A stretch of DNA of 64,000 bases from Stictocephala bisonia (GCA_035578905.1 JAQJVL010000001.1:4270001-4334000); one strand, 5' to 3'; shown: positions 1 through 12,270, counted from the first letter of the stretch. Made by a program: numbers and translations. Notes: generated from the letters alone by a model not told the origin.

Positions 1-2744
1 TTATTACATTTATGAAATGTCTCTTATAATTTAATTTATTTTAAAAAAATCATAAAAATGAAAAATATGTATGATACATTTTTAGCTACTGTATATTTAG
101 AAATACCTTTTCAGTCTCTCATATAACAGTTTTACTTATTATTGTGGTTGAATAAACTACACACGATTAAACGAATAAAATGTGCACTTACAATAGGCCT
201 AATAATGTACAAATTTGAAGTCTGTAAAAACGCTATAGATTTTATTAATATTATTTCTTCGATTTTAATTGGCTTTGACGTTTAATTGGATATAAAAACC
301 ATCAATAGTAATTTAATAAACTACAACAATGTATGTTCAATGGACCGAACCTAAATGGATACATGTAAATAAGGAAATAAGTCAAATTAACAATGACAAC
401 AACAATGTCCAATTAGCAAAGTGAAAATAACAAAAATAAAAGGATGGCAATAATATTTAATGGAATAAATATATAAAATCGGTTGTTTATACAGGAAACA
501 ATAAATACAATAAAAATACCGGTAATAACAAAGAATTTAAAATAGAATAGATTTATGGAATAGGAGAAGAAATAGAAGTATAAGCAACAACAACAATTAT
601 GAATAGATTAAATCTTCAAAACACATATAATCAGGTGAGAAAAAAGGAAGTAGTTATTTTGATTTTAAATAAAAATTAAAGAAAAAGATTGAGAGAGGTT
701 CATTAAGGAAGGGTATATTTTATTTTATTATTTATTTATACATATTTAAAGATTACGCTTGTATAATTAATGAAACATATTTAATAATACAATTTTTTTA
801 TTTATAGCAAACGCGACTTTTATTTTGATGTAGCCTAGAAATAAAAAATGGTGAACTATGGAATAAATAGGCCAATAAATAAAAATGTTCAGATGATTAT
901 AATATGTGTGCGATTTTTAGTCTAGTAAATCTATTAAAATGAATAATCTGTTAGAATTATAATTTAAGTTTTTGGTTTTACAATCGTCAGCACAAAGGGT
1001 TACTCAGAGGCTTTTTCTCTAATGGATAATTTACCGTCCGACAAAATTACTAAGTGCTCCATAAAATGGCCTGAATTCCGTTATTGTGGCCTTTCTCGTT
1101 TTGTCTCTGTACAGATATTAGTTTATTTTTGTATATTTTAACCTGACCTTCCATTTCCGTAATCTATTATGAAACAAATTAGAAACTACAATAGGTCCTT
1201 AAAAAATAATTTTGAAATGATAATAAGTCTCTACAAATGAACTAAAAACGAAAAACAAAAAATAAATAGATAAAAAAATAAAACAAGGAAAAAACAGGAA
1301 CAAGATTTTATGAGGGCACATCATATTTCACTTTTATGCACAGCTTAATGTTTTTTCTACAGCTTTAAAAGATAACAAGCATATTCTGAGCTACCGACCT
1401 TCAAAAAATATCTTACGAACTGCCAAAATTATAACTAAAATAACTCTATTTATGTTTGTACATACAAAATAAATAATATGTTCTTAGGGTAAACAAATAT
1501 CATAACTCTGCATGTTATTAAATGTTGGAGGAACTAAGGACTATTATAATAATTGATAAAAATAAAATTGTTCTCGAATATATTTGGCCTGTCAATATTC
1601 AATTATTTATTTAATGAGATTTCTTTACAGCAATGAGTGCAGTTATAATGGCTCTGAAAACATGATTCATTATAACTTTAAATTGCAATCACTCATCATT
1701 TGAATTGAAACATACATAAAAAAGAGTGGAAAGAATATAGGTATAGGCCTACTAGATGTATATAAACAAAGGAAACTAGCGCTCAATCTTAATTTATAAA
1801 CATAAAGAAAACAATTTGATGGTTGAAGAGAAAACTTGATAAACCTTTGAGATTTTTCTGTTGTATTCGTTTCCTGAATCACTATACGTTTAGTGCGACT
1901 ATAACATAATCATTACTGAAACAAAAACTGTTGCTCAAATAGTTTGTATCATGTTATTTAGTTCATATATTTTTATAGAGGGTTAAATTAGTTTATATTC
2001 TTAGGAGTAATTTAACTGACTTTTAATATTTGGAAACGATGGATGTAGAAATGAATTTTCATTAATTATGAATCCACTATTATTTCCCCCGTTATGTATG
2101 ACAGAAAAATGCCTAAATTTGCGAATTATAATATCAAGGTCTATATGATGAACCGATTAAATTTTTTCTATTGATTTTGCCTAATTTATTTTAATATTTA
2201 ACTAAGAAAGAGTATATTTTCTAGCTTTAGCCACTTAATACTTCATTTTGTGTTTGTTTTCTTCAACTAAGGATCACCTCACAGGTTATTGTAGCCTATG
2301 TAATGTACCTATCTCTGCTATGATTACCACTGCATCAGATAGTAAGAAACCAAAGATTGTAAATAATAAAAACCCCTTATTTAGAGGTTAGTACAAGAAG
2401 ATCTAGACTGTATTTAGGATTGTTTAGTAGGTATTAGTTCTTGCACGAGGTAAGGGAGGACTGATAATTGGTATGTGAACTAGGCCTACGTTTAAACAGT
2501 GATATACAGTATTTTCAGAAGTCTATGATTATAGATTTATTTTTTGATACAGTTCCTTTCAATAGTTTGGCCATGTTAAGCCTGATTGTTAAAATATTGC
2601 AATGCGCTTCTTTTAAACCTCAGTTATGTCCACTAAATGTGACCTAAACAAAATTGGTTTTTCTTCAGGTAACTTGCAAGTGACAAAAGCAAAATATTAC
2701 GACGTAAGTTAGTTATAATATAAAGTAAAAGTTGTGATGTGTAC
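1..2744 (-). other. lab: labial intron 1 (5' part)
   Basis: This is intronic sequence downstream of the splice donor that ends lab exon 1 (GT on the minus strand at 2744-2743). It is AT-rich and has no coding frame resembling a homeodomain on the minus strand, so the homeobox exon lies beyond the left edge. It holds three copies of TAGGCCTA (194, 1744, 2481). I see no mobile element. The only open frame, 70 codons at 1670-1882 on the minus strand, has no recognisable domain and is probably chance. Confidence 0.8.
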
Positions 2745-3444
2745 CTTGAGGTTTGGGTACGTTCCGTTTGACTTGCATCCACTTGTACGTAGGCACCGCC
2801 TGCTGGGGCGAAGGCCGATGGTTGTGCAGACTCATGGAGGAAGATTGCATACTATGCGAGATGCCTTCCTCCTTGATACTCTGGAAGTGTGCAGTCTCCT
2901 GGTGATGAAAGTGTTGTCCTGTATCCGGAAGAGCCGATGATAGCTGGTGGTATGCGCTGTAGGCATCCTCGTGATGGTGATGGTGGTGGTGATGATGAAG
3001 TTCTTGTTGATGGTGATGAACCTCTTCCTGTAGTTTCTGGGGATACTGCAGTCTTTCGAAAGACGGCTCTGATTTCTGGTAACTCGGTGAGCCGTAGTCC
3101 AAATCTGTGTAACTGAGACCGTTAGAGGTGATTATGTTGAAGGACTCCGCTTGGTGCGAATGTCCCAAGTGATAGAATCCTTCTTCGTGTGGAATTTTCT
3201 GGCACTCCCGTTGGCACAAGTCCTGATACTCCTGGTAGCCCTCGACGGAGTAGAAGCCCGCGTTGTACGACCTACCGGGGGATCCGCCAGAACGGAAGTT
3301 GTCACCCGTAGAGCTGTGATCCTCGTACCCATGGTACTGTGACCCATGGGTATCATCTGTACCTCCGACACTGTACCCCATTGCGTATTCGCCCGAGTAA
3401 ATACCTCCGGTGTTATTGTACATGCCCAAGTTCATTGTCATCAT
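2745..3444 (-). CDS. lab: Homeotic protein labial, coding exon 1 (partial gene)
   Basis: This is the N-terminal exon of labial, the Hox1 transcription factor that patterns the insect intercalary segment and midgut and binds DNA with Extradenticle and Homothorax. The exon encodes 233 complete codons plus one base, giving a phase-1 donor (CTCAAG, then GTACAC). What identifies it is the C-terminal hexapeptide region TYKWMQVKRNVPKPQ at residues 219-233. In insect labial proteins this region contacts Exd and ends exon 1. The rest is low-complexity, rich in Tyr, Gly, Ser, Gln and His, with a nine-His run at 150-158, as expected for this family. The start chosen is the first of a Met-Met pair at 3444; Drosophila labial also begins Met-Met. 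Reading on past the donor adds only ten unrelated residues and a stop, which supports splicing there. The homeobox exon is outside the window. Confidence 0.95.
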
Positions 3445-3900
3445 CTTTCAACACATCGAAAGCTGTTTCATCCACTGACTAGAATGACACTGGCACTTCC
3501 TTAACAAAAATTCACATCGAAATATTATACTAGGTTTCGCTCAACGAACTAACTTAGAAGTTTTCATCTCCAAAGTGGGAATCAAACCCTGATCATATTT
3601 ATGGTACTTACAACTTCTTTTTGATAATGGTTAGATTTGTTATAGGTACTGCGTTTAGACGGCGCGGTGACTCGACGGCTACTGGCGATTTCCGACCGCT
3701 ATCACGGTAGGGGGAGGGGCTTACCATGAAGAGGGGGCGTTGGGTGGGCCTCAACCAATCAGAAGGCACCGTTCATATCTCCTATTGAGATGTCACACTC
3801 CACCGTGTTCCTATGATGGATTAGACAGTTTTCAGTTCTGGTTTTTCTGCTCCTCGGTCAGATGTATTTGTAATTGTAGCAGATCCTTTGTTATGAAAGT
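3445..3900 (-). promoter_or_regulatory. lab: lab 5' UTR / proximal promoter region
   Basis: This 450-base stretch upstream of the lab start codon is clearly richer in G and C than its surroundings, most of all at 3658-3760. It contains a CCAAT box on the plus strand (3753-3761) and the Lab/Exd/Hth-like cluster annotated separately. Read on the minus strand, an initiator-like TCAGTG lies about 25 bases before the ATG. I see no convincing TATA box. The transcription start is not resolved. Confidence 0.55.
3791..3828 (+). promoter_or_regulatory. Candidate Labial/Extradenticle plus Homothorax binding site
   Basis: TGATGGATTA at 3814-3823 fits the TGATNNATNN bipartite Hox/Exd site, with the GG core preferred by Labial/Hox1. 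GACAG, a Homothorax/Meis half-site, abuts it at 3824-3828. A second half-site, TGTCA, lies at 3791-3795. The same arrangement is known from the Drosophila lab autoregulatory midgut enhancer and the mouse Hoxb1 element. The cluster is about 370 bases upstream of the lab ATG. That it is used is inference. Confidence 0.5.
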
Positions 3901-4654
3901 GGCTACTGTTCGGCCTTAGGGAGGGGGGAGGGCTGAACCCTCATCTCTATTCATTGAAGGTGATTCAATGGACCATTGTCCCTAAAATGGCTCCCTTTTG
4001 CTGCGACATGTGCTGAAATACTCTTATGAATATGTTAAAATGGAGACCCTTTTTGGAATAATAAGCCACTTCTTGCCGTTTCAATATTTTGTCTAACAGC
4101 AGCTCTACTCTTATCATTATCTAGAAATTGTAACATAAATTGTAAAACTGAAATGAAAAAATAATTTACTTTGACGTAGCTGAACATGAGTTCTTAAAAT
4201 ATGAACTAAAAATTGAAAATTTCCATCCTACATAAGATTAATGAAGTAAATTACCACGACATGTATACAGACGACTTGGAATCCGTAGTTAGATAGCTAA
4301 AACACTCTTTCCAAGCATATAGCCCGGGTAAAACTTCCGGTGATAGGCCTGTACTAAAGGCCTTTTCTTATGGTTCGGAAGGAACATTATGCAGATAGTC
4401 TCGGAGTGGAATAGAGGACTCTTACAAACTTCAGATGCGTAAAGATAGTGTTTACTTCATTCATTTTTACATCTTAAGGAATACTAATATTGAAGAAATA
4501 AACCGTAGTCTAACTACAAGAGAAAAATAACAGAAACAAATTAATTAATAACAATTAACAGTATAAAAGACCGATATATTAATAATATGACATCAGTTTT
4601 ATAAGTCATTTTAAGTGGTTAAGTTATGAATAGGCCTATAACTAACTATTAATG
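3901..4654. other. Intergenic, no feature seen
   Basis: AT-rich flank between the lab promoter region and the first MITE. It has one full TAGGCCTA (4631) and no coding frame or repeat that I recognise. Confidence 0.5.
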
Positions 4655-4978
4655 GACATATTCCGTTAATTCACTACCACTACTTTTTTTCTCAATTACG
4701 GTTAGGTCAGGTTAGGTTAGGTGGCTACTAAAGTTGATCACAAATTGGTAAATCCAATGATTGACTTACCGCCAATGCACTCTACGTATATAAGTTCTTA
4801 GAAAGCGGTAAGATAAGACCAGCGATATCGGACTCCTAGCCGATAAGGAATACCACAGAGGACGTAAAAATGATTGGGGAAAACAGCTTTTAGAGCAATA
4901 GAATATTTATCAAGTGTTGTGAGTTAACGGAAAAAAAAGAAGTAACTTAGTAATGAATTAACGGATAAGATCCCAATT
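4655..4978 (+). mobile_element. MITE family 1, copy 1
   Basis: A non-autonomous DNA element of about 320 bp. The left end CCGTTAATTCACTACC and the right end GAATTAACGG form terminal inverted repeats. A second copy lies in reverse orientation at 50165-50445 and aligns along nearly its whole length, for example over the block ATTGATCACAAATTGGTAAATCC. It contains a short run of TTAGG-like words. It codes for nothing, and the superfamily is not resolved. Confidence 0.7.
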
Positions 4979-5630
4979 GATAAACAAATTGTATAAAATC
5001 AAAAGTAAATCAATTTGGGAATTTTAAACAATAATAATATAAATATTCAATACTAAGATAAACCAACAATAAAACTAAGTAACAAAATAAGTGCAAAAAG
5101 AAGCAACAATATAGGCTAGTATTGATGGGGTTACACATTTTTCAAGTAGCCTAATTAGGTCTAGAAGTCCGTGTTAAGTTGCGCTGGTAAGTAGTCTAGA
5201 TTATAGGCTATGTCATTACAAATATTTTAAAAGAACCTAATTTTTCTAGACACGTTACAATGCAAACATAAGATACAAAAAATACCCTATTAACAAACTA
5301 TAATAGGTCCAAACTAATTGTCAGCCATTTATAATTCGATCCCAGAGGAACATTATTATTTCGTTAGCAAGGTTTGAGTTAAAGTTTCAGTATAAAAATA
5401 ACAGTAACACATACAGTTATGAGGGCGTTAATAATAAAACCAATATAAGTACGACCAATAAAACAGATCAGGTGTAATTACAAAAAACACTATTTGGTCA
5501 TTTGATTGAGTTTCATATAATTTAAACTAAATATGTTTATATAATAGCGAAGGCCAGCCCCTTGTATATATTAGTCCACTAGAAGCCATTAGTAGATTAA
5601 TATTACCAGGAATTGAACTGAATGCCTAGT

Positions 5631-5664
<34 letters not shown>

Positions 5665-6180
5665 AAGATGGTACAATGATTACTTGAATGCAAAAAAAAT
5701 GATTGATACAATAAATACAACAAGGTGAACTATTATTTGAAATATTCCATAGATAGGCCTACTAATAAATAACAAAAAGTATATTTACGTGCAGGACAAA
5801 GAATTTGTTACAGTTTGATAAGAGAAGCTAAACTGAGTTATTGTTTAGCTACTGAATATCATAGACTAAATGTTCAAATCTTAAACATAACCGTAAAACA
5901 GTTCGTCCAAGAAGCTAAGACCTCATAATTCATAAATCTTTATTGATTGATAGTATTGTAATCCATCATAAGGCATACTAACGTTTTATCATAAGGCATA
6001 AAAATTGGTTTTATCTAGAATTAGGAACCAATTTTTTAAACTCAACTAACTTTTTTTAGAAATTAAATCATAAAATCGAGAAAGGTGAACTATGAAAATT
6101 CCTCATAATCTAAAATAGGTTAATATAAAACGAAGGACTCGTAAGAGAAATTTCAATATACCGAGCATGTCAGAAATAGC
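4979..6180. other. Intergenic AT-rich DNA with a poly(A) tract
   Basis: No gene seen. There is a run of about 25 A at 5636-5662, which could be the tail of a lost retroposon. TAGGCCTA occurs at 5754. Confidence 0.4.
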
Positions 6181-6440
6181 GTTACGCTGTAGGCCTAATG
6201 GCATCGCATCAGAAGGGGGACGTAGTCAAAGTGTGACCATCTTCTAAAATCTAGCGAGGACAAAGTGATCCAAAGACAAATTGAACCACTCAGGAATGTG
6301 GTTCAGTTTCTGGAATTTTGCACGCTGCCGACAAAGTTTCCCAACGACAAACCGAACCACTTCGGAATGCAGTCCATATTATCTTTGTCACCAAAAGATA
6401 AATTGAACCACTATAGGTTTTGAATGTGACAGTACAAGCA
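6181..6440. repeat. Degenerate repeat with GACAAATTGAACCAC units
   Basis: Three diverged units of roughly 75-85 bases share GACAAA-TTGAACCACT-CGGAATG. A related piece lies at 9775-9855. It is probably an old tandem or dispersed repeat. Confidence 0.4.
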
Positions 6441-6559
6441 ACATAATGCATAGTGTATTTAAATTATAAATAAAATAACACAATTAACGTTAATAAATCT
6501 CAATTGAACATTGACTGATTAAAATAATATGTATATATTAGCAAAAAAATATAGCAAAG

Positions 6560-6602
6560 AAATAATTGTATAATACTGCATCTTGACATTATACAATTAT
6601 TT
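6560..6602. other. Perfect 15-bp inverted repeat (hairpin)
   Basis: AAATAATTGTATAAT at 6560-6574 is exactly complementary to 6588-6602, with a 13-base loop. It is AT-rich, so chance or a relic terminal repeat is possible. Confidence 0.45.
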
Positions 6603-6773
6603 TTGGACGCTGTGTAAGCTAACATTTTTATTTTACATGATATGCTATGTATAGTCAGGCATATTATTCAAATGAGCGTTGACTAACTAACATCAATTTT
6701 ATTCTTACGCTAAAAGTATTAAAACGTAAAGAAAGACGTTATTAGTAACTACTTTGTACAAGTACGCAATCAC

Positions 6774-6824
6774 ATGTCTGATCATTTGCCATTTCCCACT
6801 TATAAATGGCGCATGATCAGACAT
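6774..6824 (+). ncRNA. Pre-miRNA-like hairpin (candidate)
   Basis: Two 21-base arms, 6774-6794 and 6804-6824, pair over 12 bp (ATGTCTGATCAT with ATGATCAGACAT), then a 2x2 mismatch, then 7 bp (GCCATTT with AAATGGC), closed by a 9-base loop. The arm length and internal bulge resemble a short miRNA precursor. There is no pairing beyond the arms, and I recognise no known miRNA seed. A MITE relic is the main alternative. Confidence 0.25.
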
Positions 6825-6837
6825 TTATATTTCTTAC

Positions 6838-6990
6838 ATTGGCACTGACCCACCCGTCCACCCATACACGTACATTGGCACGGGGGCACCCGAGGTGTGA
6901 CATGGACTACCTGAGGGTCATAATTGGACACTCGAGGTGCGACATGCAGCGAAAGAGAACCCAAAACTAACACTCGAGGTGCGACATGAT
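6838..6990. repeat. Minisatellite left block (GACCCACC / GAGGTGCGACATG units)
   Basis: It contains GGCACTGACCCACCC-type units and two GAGGTGCGACATG words plus a diverged third. The block at 7310-7590 carries the latter as the reverse complement (CATGTCGCACCTCGAG). The two blocks are therefore partly inverted about a central unique stretch and the (TA)n tract. Confidence 0.6.
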
Positions 6991-7183
6991 GCTTCGGCTA
7001 GCAGTGTGGCCGTGTTGGTCTGGCGGCTAATAGTTGATATATTTACAGTGATAAAATTATCTGAAAACTACAGCCATACAATGAGACACATGATTAACGA
7101 TTGTTACCAATACAATTACTATCAATGTACGTGTATGGGAGGGTGGGTGGGTTAGGTTAGGTATATATAGGTAGGTCTATTTT

Positions 7184-7188
<5 letters not shown>

Positions 7189-7261
<73 letters not shown>
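7189..7261. repeat. (TA)n microsatellite
   Basis: About 36 uninterrupted TA dinucleotides. Open frames across it are artefacts. Confidence 0.95.
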
Positions 7262-7264
<3 letters not shown>

Positions 7265-7592
7265 GGACACAGAGAGAGAGCGCGTCTACAAGCCCGCAAC
7301 CCTTCACCGGGCTACCTGAGGTGGCATGTCGCACCTCGAGTGCCAGTTTTATGGCCCTTTGGGTCGCTGGGATTAACACAGGTAGTCCATGTCGCACCTC
7401 GAGTGCCACCATTGGCACTGACCCACACATACACGTACATTGGCACTGACCCACCTACCCACCCATTCACGTACAGTGGTAATGACCCACCTACCCATTC
7501 ACGTACAGTGGTAATGACCCACCTACCCACCCATTCACGTACAGTGGTACTGACCCACCCGCCCATTCGCGTAGGCCTACAGTGGTACTCCA
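7262..7592. repeat. Minisatellite right block, about 30-37-bp units
   Basis: Tandem copies of a unit containing CACGTACAGTGGTAATGACCCACCTACCC, following two CATGTCGCACCTCGAG words. The same unit, reverse complemented, recurs beside a SINE at 26415-26550. Confidence 0.75.
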
Positions 7593-8480
7593 AATGTTAT
7601 AGTTAAAGATAGTAAAACGAATTAAAGTCTCTTAAAGTACGTGTTCATCATTTTCTAGAAATATTTCATCTAGAATTATGCTACAGGAAAATATCTTTCT
7701 ACTGGTTTTCGTCTTCACTATTGATTTGACGTTCTTCAAATATGTTGAGAAGTTAAGCTCAACAATAGCACATTAAGCCTAATCGGAGTGTAAAACAGTG
7801 ACATGTTTTTGTTTAGCTTTTATAATGGTTGATGTTTTTAATTTCTTGCCCAAATGTACCACTATCATTCATTTCGCAGTGACAGTCAGTATCGGTCACA
7901 CAATACACATTCATGGGTTGGTTCATATACTTCACTTTCCATGGCTACCTGCAGACGCGTTGATAGATAGACATATATTTATCTGGGTTCAATATAAATG
8001 TTAACCCCTGTTAAACTTTAATTTTTCTCATTCGTTTATTTAGTTGTAATATTTGTAAAATTAACTTTTTATTTAGATACGTATAACATTTATTTGTAAA
8101 TTTATTTCCCTTTTCAGCTGTGAAACAATTAAAAAGTTAATGCTTTAAGAGCAATATACTTTAACTGAAAATAGGATAAAATTGACTTTACATTATTAAA
8201 TTTATACATAATTTTTTACTATATAAAATATTACGTAACTATTATTGATTTCAAAAATAATTATTTATTTTTTTATAACTTAAGTAGGTAACATTCCTTT
8301 TTACACATATCTTAAGAAAAGAAAAAAGACAAATAAGAACAAATAAAGTCTTATTTATCTTATTCTTAAAAATAAATAAAACAATAAAATCATTAACAAA
8401 ACATAGTTTTTGTATGTAAATACACTTTGCAGTGTATTTACATACACTTTGTGTTCCTATTCTCCACACAGTAAAAAACT
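7593..8480. other. Intergenic AT-rich DNA
   Basis: I see no gene or mobile element, only a hairpin at 8411-8446. Confidence 0.4.
8411..8446. other. Perfect 16-bp hairpin with TTGC loop
   Basis: TGTATGTAAATACACT is followed after four bases by its exact complement. The stem is too short for a typical pre-miRNA; it may be a terminator-like or relic fold-back sequence. Confidence 0.5.
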
Positions 8481-8487
8481 AATTTGT

Positions 8488-9005
8488 TGTTTATGTAATA
8501 ATAATACTCTTTATTGCATTAGACAATTTTTTACATTGTATTGCATGCGTCAGAATTAATAAAAATTAAAATATATGAATAAATTACATAGGCCTTCACT
8601 ATTCATTAACGTAAAAAATCATTCATTCAACTTTCAAACTTACATCAGTTAACATTCATTCATACATTCACTCTTTAACTCTAGTGTCAATCTTTATTAC
8701 GAAACTTAGTGGCCCCAGCGGTATGTTAGGAACTCATCAACAGAGTAGAAAGCTTTAGATATTAAAAGGTTTTTTAATTGAACTTTAAATTGAGTCGCGC
8801 TTTCTAAATTTTTTATGTCTGCAGGGAGTGCATTGATTATTCTGACCCCGGCCTGAGAAGGGAGTTGCTTGAAAGTTCTTGTTCTGTGAGCTTGAGATCG
8901 TAGGCTATCCCTGCCTCTAGTATCGTGGTCGTGATTGTCTGCGGCTCGTGTTAGATTACAACGAAACCGACAGAAAAAAGCCACTTGAAGAACAGATGTC
9001 AAATG
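8488..9005 (-). pseudogene. Non-LTR retrotransposon, 3' end only
   Basis: A frame of 98 codons (8706-9002) encodes the C-terminal tail of a CR1/Jockey-type ORF2. It shows the usual HDHDTRGRDSLR, AGVRIINALPADIK and FYSVDEFL blocks that follow the reverse transcriptase. After the stop comes about 200 bases of 3' UTR ending in a TATTATTATTAC tail at about 8495, the expected 3' signature. The 5' side is truncated at about 9005. It is related to the larger element at 56.9-61.6 kb. Confidence 0.8.
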
Positions 9006-10480
9006 AAATATAAATTGGTTGTATTAAATAGGCTTTATGCAAAGTTAGACCACAGGGATTTTTATAATTCTATCACATAGCATAAATGCATATGTAGGAA
9101 AATGGGAAAATACTCGGAACATCTTTTTCTACTTAACAATAAATATCATTGTTTTACCTCAAATTAAACTACAGTTGCTCAGATTACAAAGGTGTATTGA
9201 TTAATTCAGTTAAACCATTTTTACTATTAGTTACACGATGATACAAGTTTTAGTAACTTATTTATTAGATGAAATAAACTTACTAGGCCTAATAGATGAT
9301 AGGTAGTTGTTAATCTAACATTTTTATGAATTAGGGTTACTAGTGAAATTGTTGTTTTATTTAATTTATTTTATGCCACATCTTATAATTTTTATTTCTT
9401 AGACTTCACATATCTACATTGTCCCATAGATCGAAAATGTAAGTGATATAATGTAAAATGGTAATTCATAAATAACAGCCGAATCAGTTAATTCAAAAAC
9501 ACGTCATTCGACTTGACAAAAGCTCGAGGGGACTTATAGTCTACATCAGTCTCTACTTTACAACGTTCCCTTTCACCATATAATGCATGTTCTAAAAAAT
9601 ATGATTACTAAAGCATTGTAAAGTAAACCCATTGTATTATAATTAAAGTTATTAGTATCTTTAATTTTTCATGAAACATTAAACAAAATACCGCACATAC
9701 AATTGTGCTTTGAGTTATACAATACAAACATGCTAGTGTTTAGTGTTATTACGGTACAGTCATAAACAAAAACTGACGACCTTTCGGAATGGCAATAGGA
9801 CAAATTGACCCGCCGACAATCTGTAGGCCTACTACTCCGGAATGTGGTCAATATTCAAAATTACCATTGTAAAGTTTTGGATTAATAAACCAATTATAAA
9901 GTAAACATAGTAGAGTAAGGGTAATCAATCAATGACATAAATTTTAAAGGGTTAAACATTTTGATTTTTATAGTTACTATAAAAGAACTCACAATATAGG
10001 CCTACGTAAAATTCTAAAAAAAACTCGCAAGTCATATAAAAAAGGAAAAATTATCAATTTTATTTATAAAAAACATAATATAAATATTTATTAACTATCT
10101 ATAAAACTAAATTTGGCAGCCAGGTTTTATAACGATATAGTATGCCTTGGAAACATTTTGCACTTTTTTAACAGCCCACTTCACCCCTCTCTTAACTGGA
10201 AATATCTACACAAATTTGAGATTATTGTTCACCACTTGGTTTCGCTGACCACCACCTTTTTTCACAACACGCTCCTCATTTACCTATTAATATGAGCGAT
10301 AGGTACTTCTTCAGTGACTTCTGCCTTGACTTGTGGAGTGGGATGGCGTGGACATTCCAAATATTTTGGTACGGGGGTTGCGGGAGGCTGGGGACTATCT
10401 ACCTGACCAAGGGACGGAAGTTGGTGAGTTAGGATATTAGAAACTACCCTCAAACCATTGGTGAGTCAGGGATACGCCCA
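9006..10480. other. Intergenic; TAGGCCTA-rich, GC-richer near 10.3-10.48 kb
   Basis: There is no recognisable gene. TAGGCCTA occurs at 9284, 9824 and 9997. A diverged repeat related to 6181-6440 lies near 9775-9855. Bases 10300-10480 are less AT-rich and not obviously repetitive, and could be regulatory. Confidence 0.35.
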
Positions 10481-10484
10481 TGTT

Positions 10485-11095
10485 AAATGTGAAACACTGT
10501 GATTTGACGATTTATCGAACATGTGGAACACTGTGACTTGACGATTTGTCGGAAATGTGGAACACTGTGACTTGACGATTTGTCGGAAATGTGGAACACT
10601 GTGACTTGACGATTTGTCAGAAATGTGGAACACTGTGACTTGACGATTTGTAAGAAATGTGGAACACTGTGACTTGACGATTTGTCAGAAATGTGGAATA
10701 CTGTGACTTGACGATTTGTCGGAAATGTGGAAAACTGTGACCTGACGATTTGTCAGAAATGTGGAACACTGTGACTTGACGATTTGTCAGAAATGTGGAA
10801 CACTGACTTGACGATTTGTCGGAAATGTGGAACACTGTGACTTGACGATTTGTCGGAAATGTGGAACACTGTGACTTGACGATTTATCGGAAATGTGGAA
10901 CACTGTGACTTGACGATTTATCGAACATGTGGAACACTATGACTTGACGATTGGTCGGAAATGTGGAACACTGTGACTTGACGATTTATCGAACATGTGG
11001 AACACTGTGACTTGACGATTTGTCGGAAATGTGGAACACTGTGACTTGACGATTTGTCGGAAATGTGGAACACTCTGACTTCACGATTTGTCGGA
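10485..11095. repeat. 34-bp tandem repeat, about 18 copies
   Basis: The unit GTGGAACACTGTGACTTGAC-GATTTGTCGGAAAT repeats with a period of 34 bases, with few substitutions and one two-base loss near 10805. Minus-strand frames through it give repeated FHISDKSS-like peptides. Because 34 is not a multiple of three, these cycle through frames and are not a protein. Confidence 0.95.
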
Positions 11096-12009
11096 AAACT
11101 GATAACTATAATTTTTACGTAGTTTGAAAAAGAGTAAAAGTTATGAGGGAATCCGATTAAAAACATTTGATTGTTCATTTGTATTTCCATAAAAATAATT
11201 AAAAATGGAACTTATATTCCATATTTTTATTTAATTACAAATTCACATTTTTAAACATTTCAAAATGGATTTACAGGAACTGTTACGCTCTATTTACTTT
11301 CCTATTTCACTTACGCTACGCTTATGATTGATATGATTGATTATATAAGTCAATATGCTCTTCCAAATTTAACGTTGCTTTATGAAAATAAATCCAATAT
11401 GGTGACTACCTCAACAGACACTTGAAACTTTTAGTATCACAAGCATCCTGCATTATAGACGTGTTTCTGGTGTTCTGGAAGTGGGATAGTTTGAATCTAG
11501 TTAGTACTTTAATTCATTGATTGAGAAAAATCTAGTGTAAATTTTTGATGTAAGAATATCTGATCTTTCCAAAACAATGTAAGCTGTCTTGTATAGGGTT
11601 TGTATTTCAAATGTGCCCCGATCAGGATTCGAGACTCGAACAGGGGCAGGGATTATTGCAAGACTAGGAATTAGAGGGCATACATGAACTCGCCAACTCA
11701 GAGTTGCGTGTCGAAAATCTGAGAAGTTGTAAGAAAATCACCTAAGTGCGACAAAATTGCACATGGTCTCAACGCGCTATAATGTGTAACCCCCACGGGT
11801 CGAGTTTGACAAGGGTTCACAATACAGGCTGAGAAGCTTGGAACTAGTGCATCACTAGTTGCGCTCGTACGAAGACAGTGTAATTCTACCAGTAGACTAA
11901 CAGACAAATAAAGTAAATTATTACATGTTTTCTATTTATATAAATTAGAGTACACATAGGCATACTGTATATACAATAACCATATAAGAAAAGTACTATT
12001 AATAATATA
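11096..12009. other. Intergenic, old repeat likely at 11.6-11.9 kb
   Basis: The stretch 11590-11900 is richer in GC than its flanks and includes a B-box-like GATTCGAGACTC. It may be a decayed SINE, but I cannot assign it. Confidence 0.3.
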
Positions 12010-12270
12010 GTCAAGAATCAAGAATCATTTATTCCATTGACAAACATAAGTTTGAATAGGACATGTCAAATCTACAAGTACAACTCTAATTTAAAACAAG
12101 GCAGTTAGGCAGTTGCACTCTGTCAAAATTTGCTTATCAATAAATCATTTCATATTAAAACTACAATAAATCACTATATATTAAAATTTAACAATAAATT
12201 ACTCTTCAACATACACATATTAATCTATACTTAAAACAGAAAACAGAAAAGACAATTACAGTTACATATT

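Noticed and set aside
3132..3371. Alternative frames opposite and within lab exon 1
   Set aside because: They are shadows of the lab coding sequence.
7152..7606. Several 88-100-codon frames around the (TA)n tract
   Set aside because: They run through microsatellite and minisatellite DNA and have no domain.
10485..11095. CRISPR-like array (34-bp units)
   Set aside because: There are no spacers, units are contiguous, and the genome is eukaryotic.
10617..11190. Minus-strand repeat peptides with FHISDKSS words
   Set aside because: The period of 34 shifts frame each unit; this is a satellite, not a gene.
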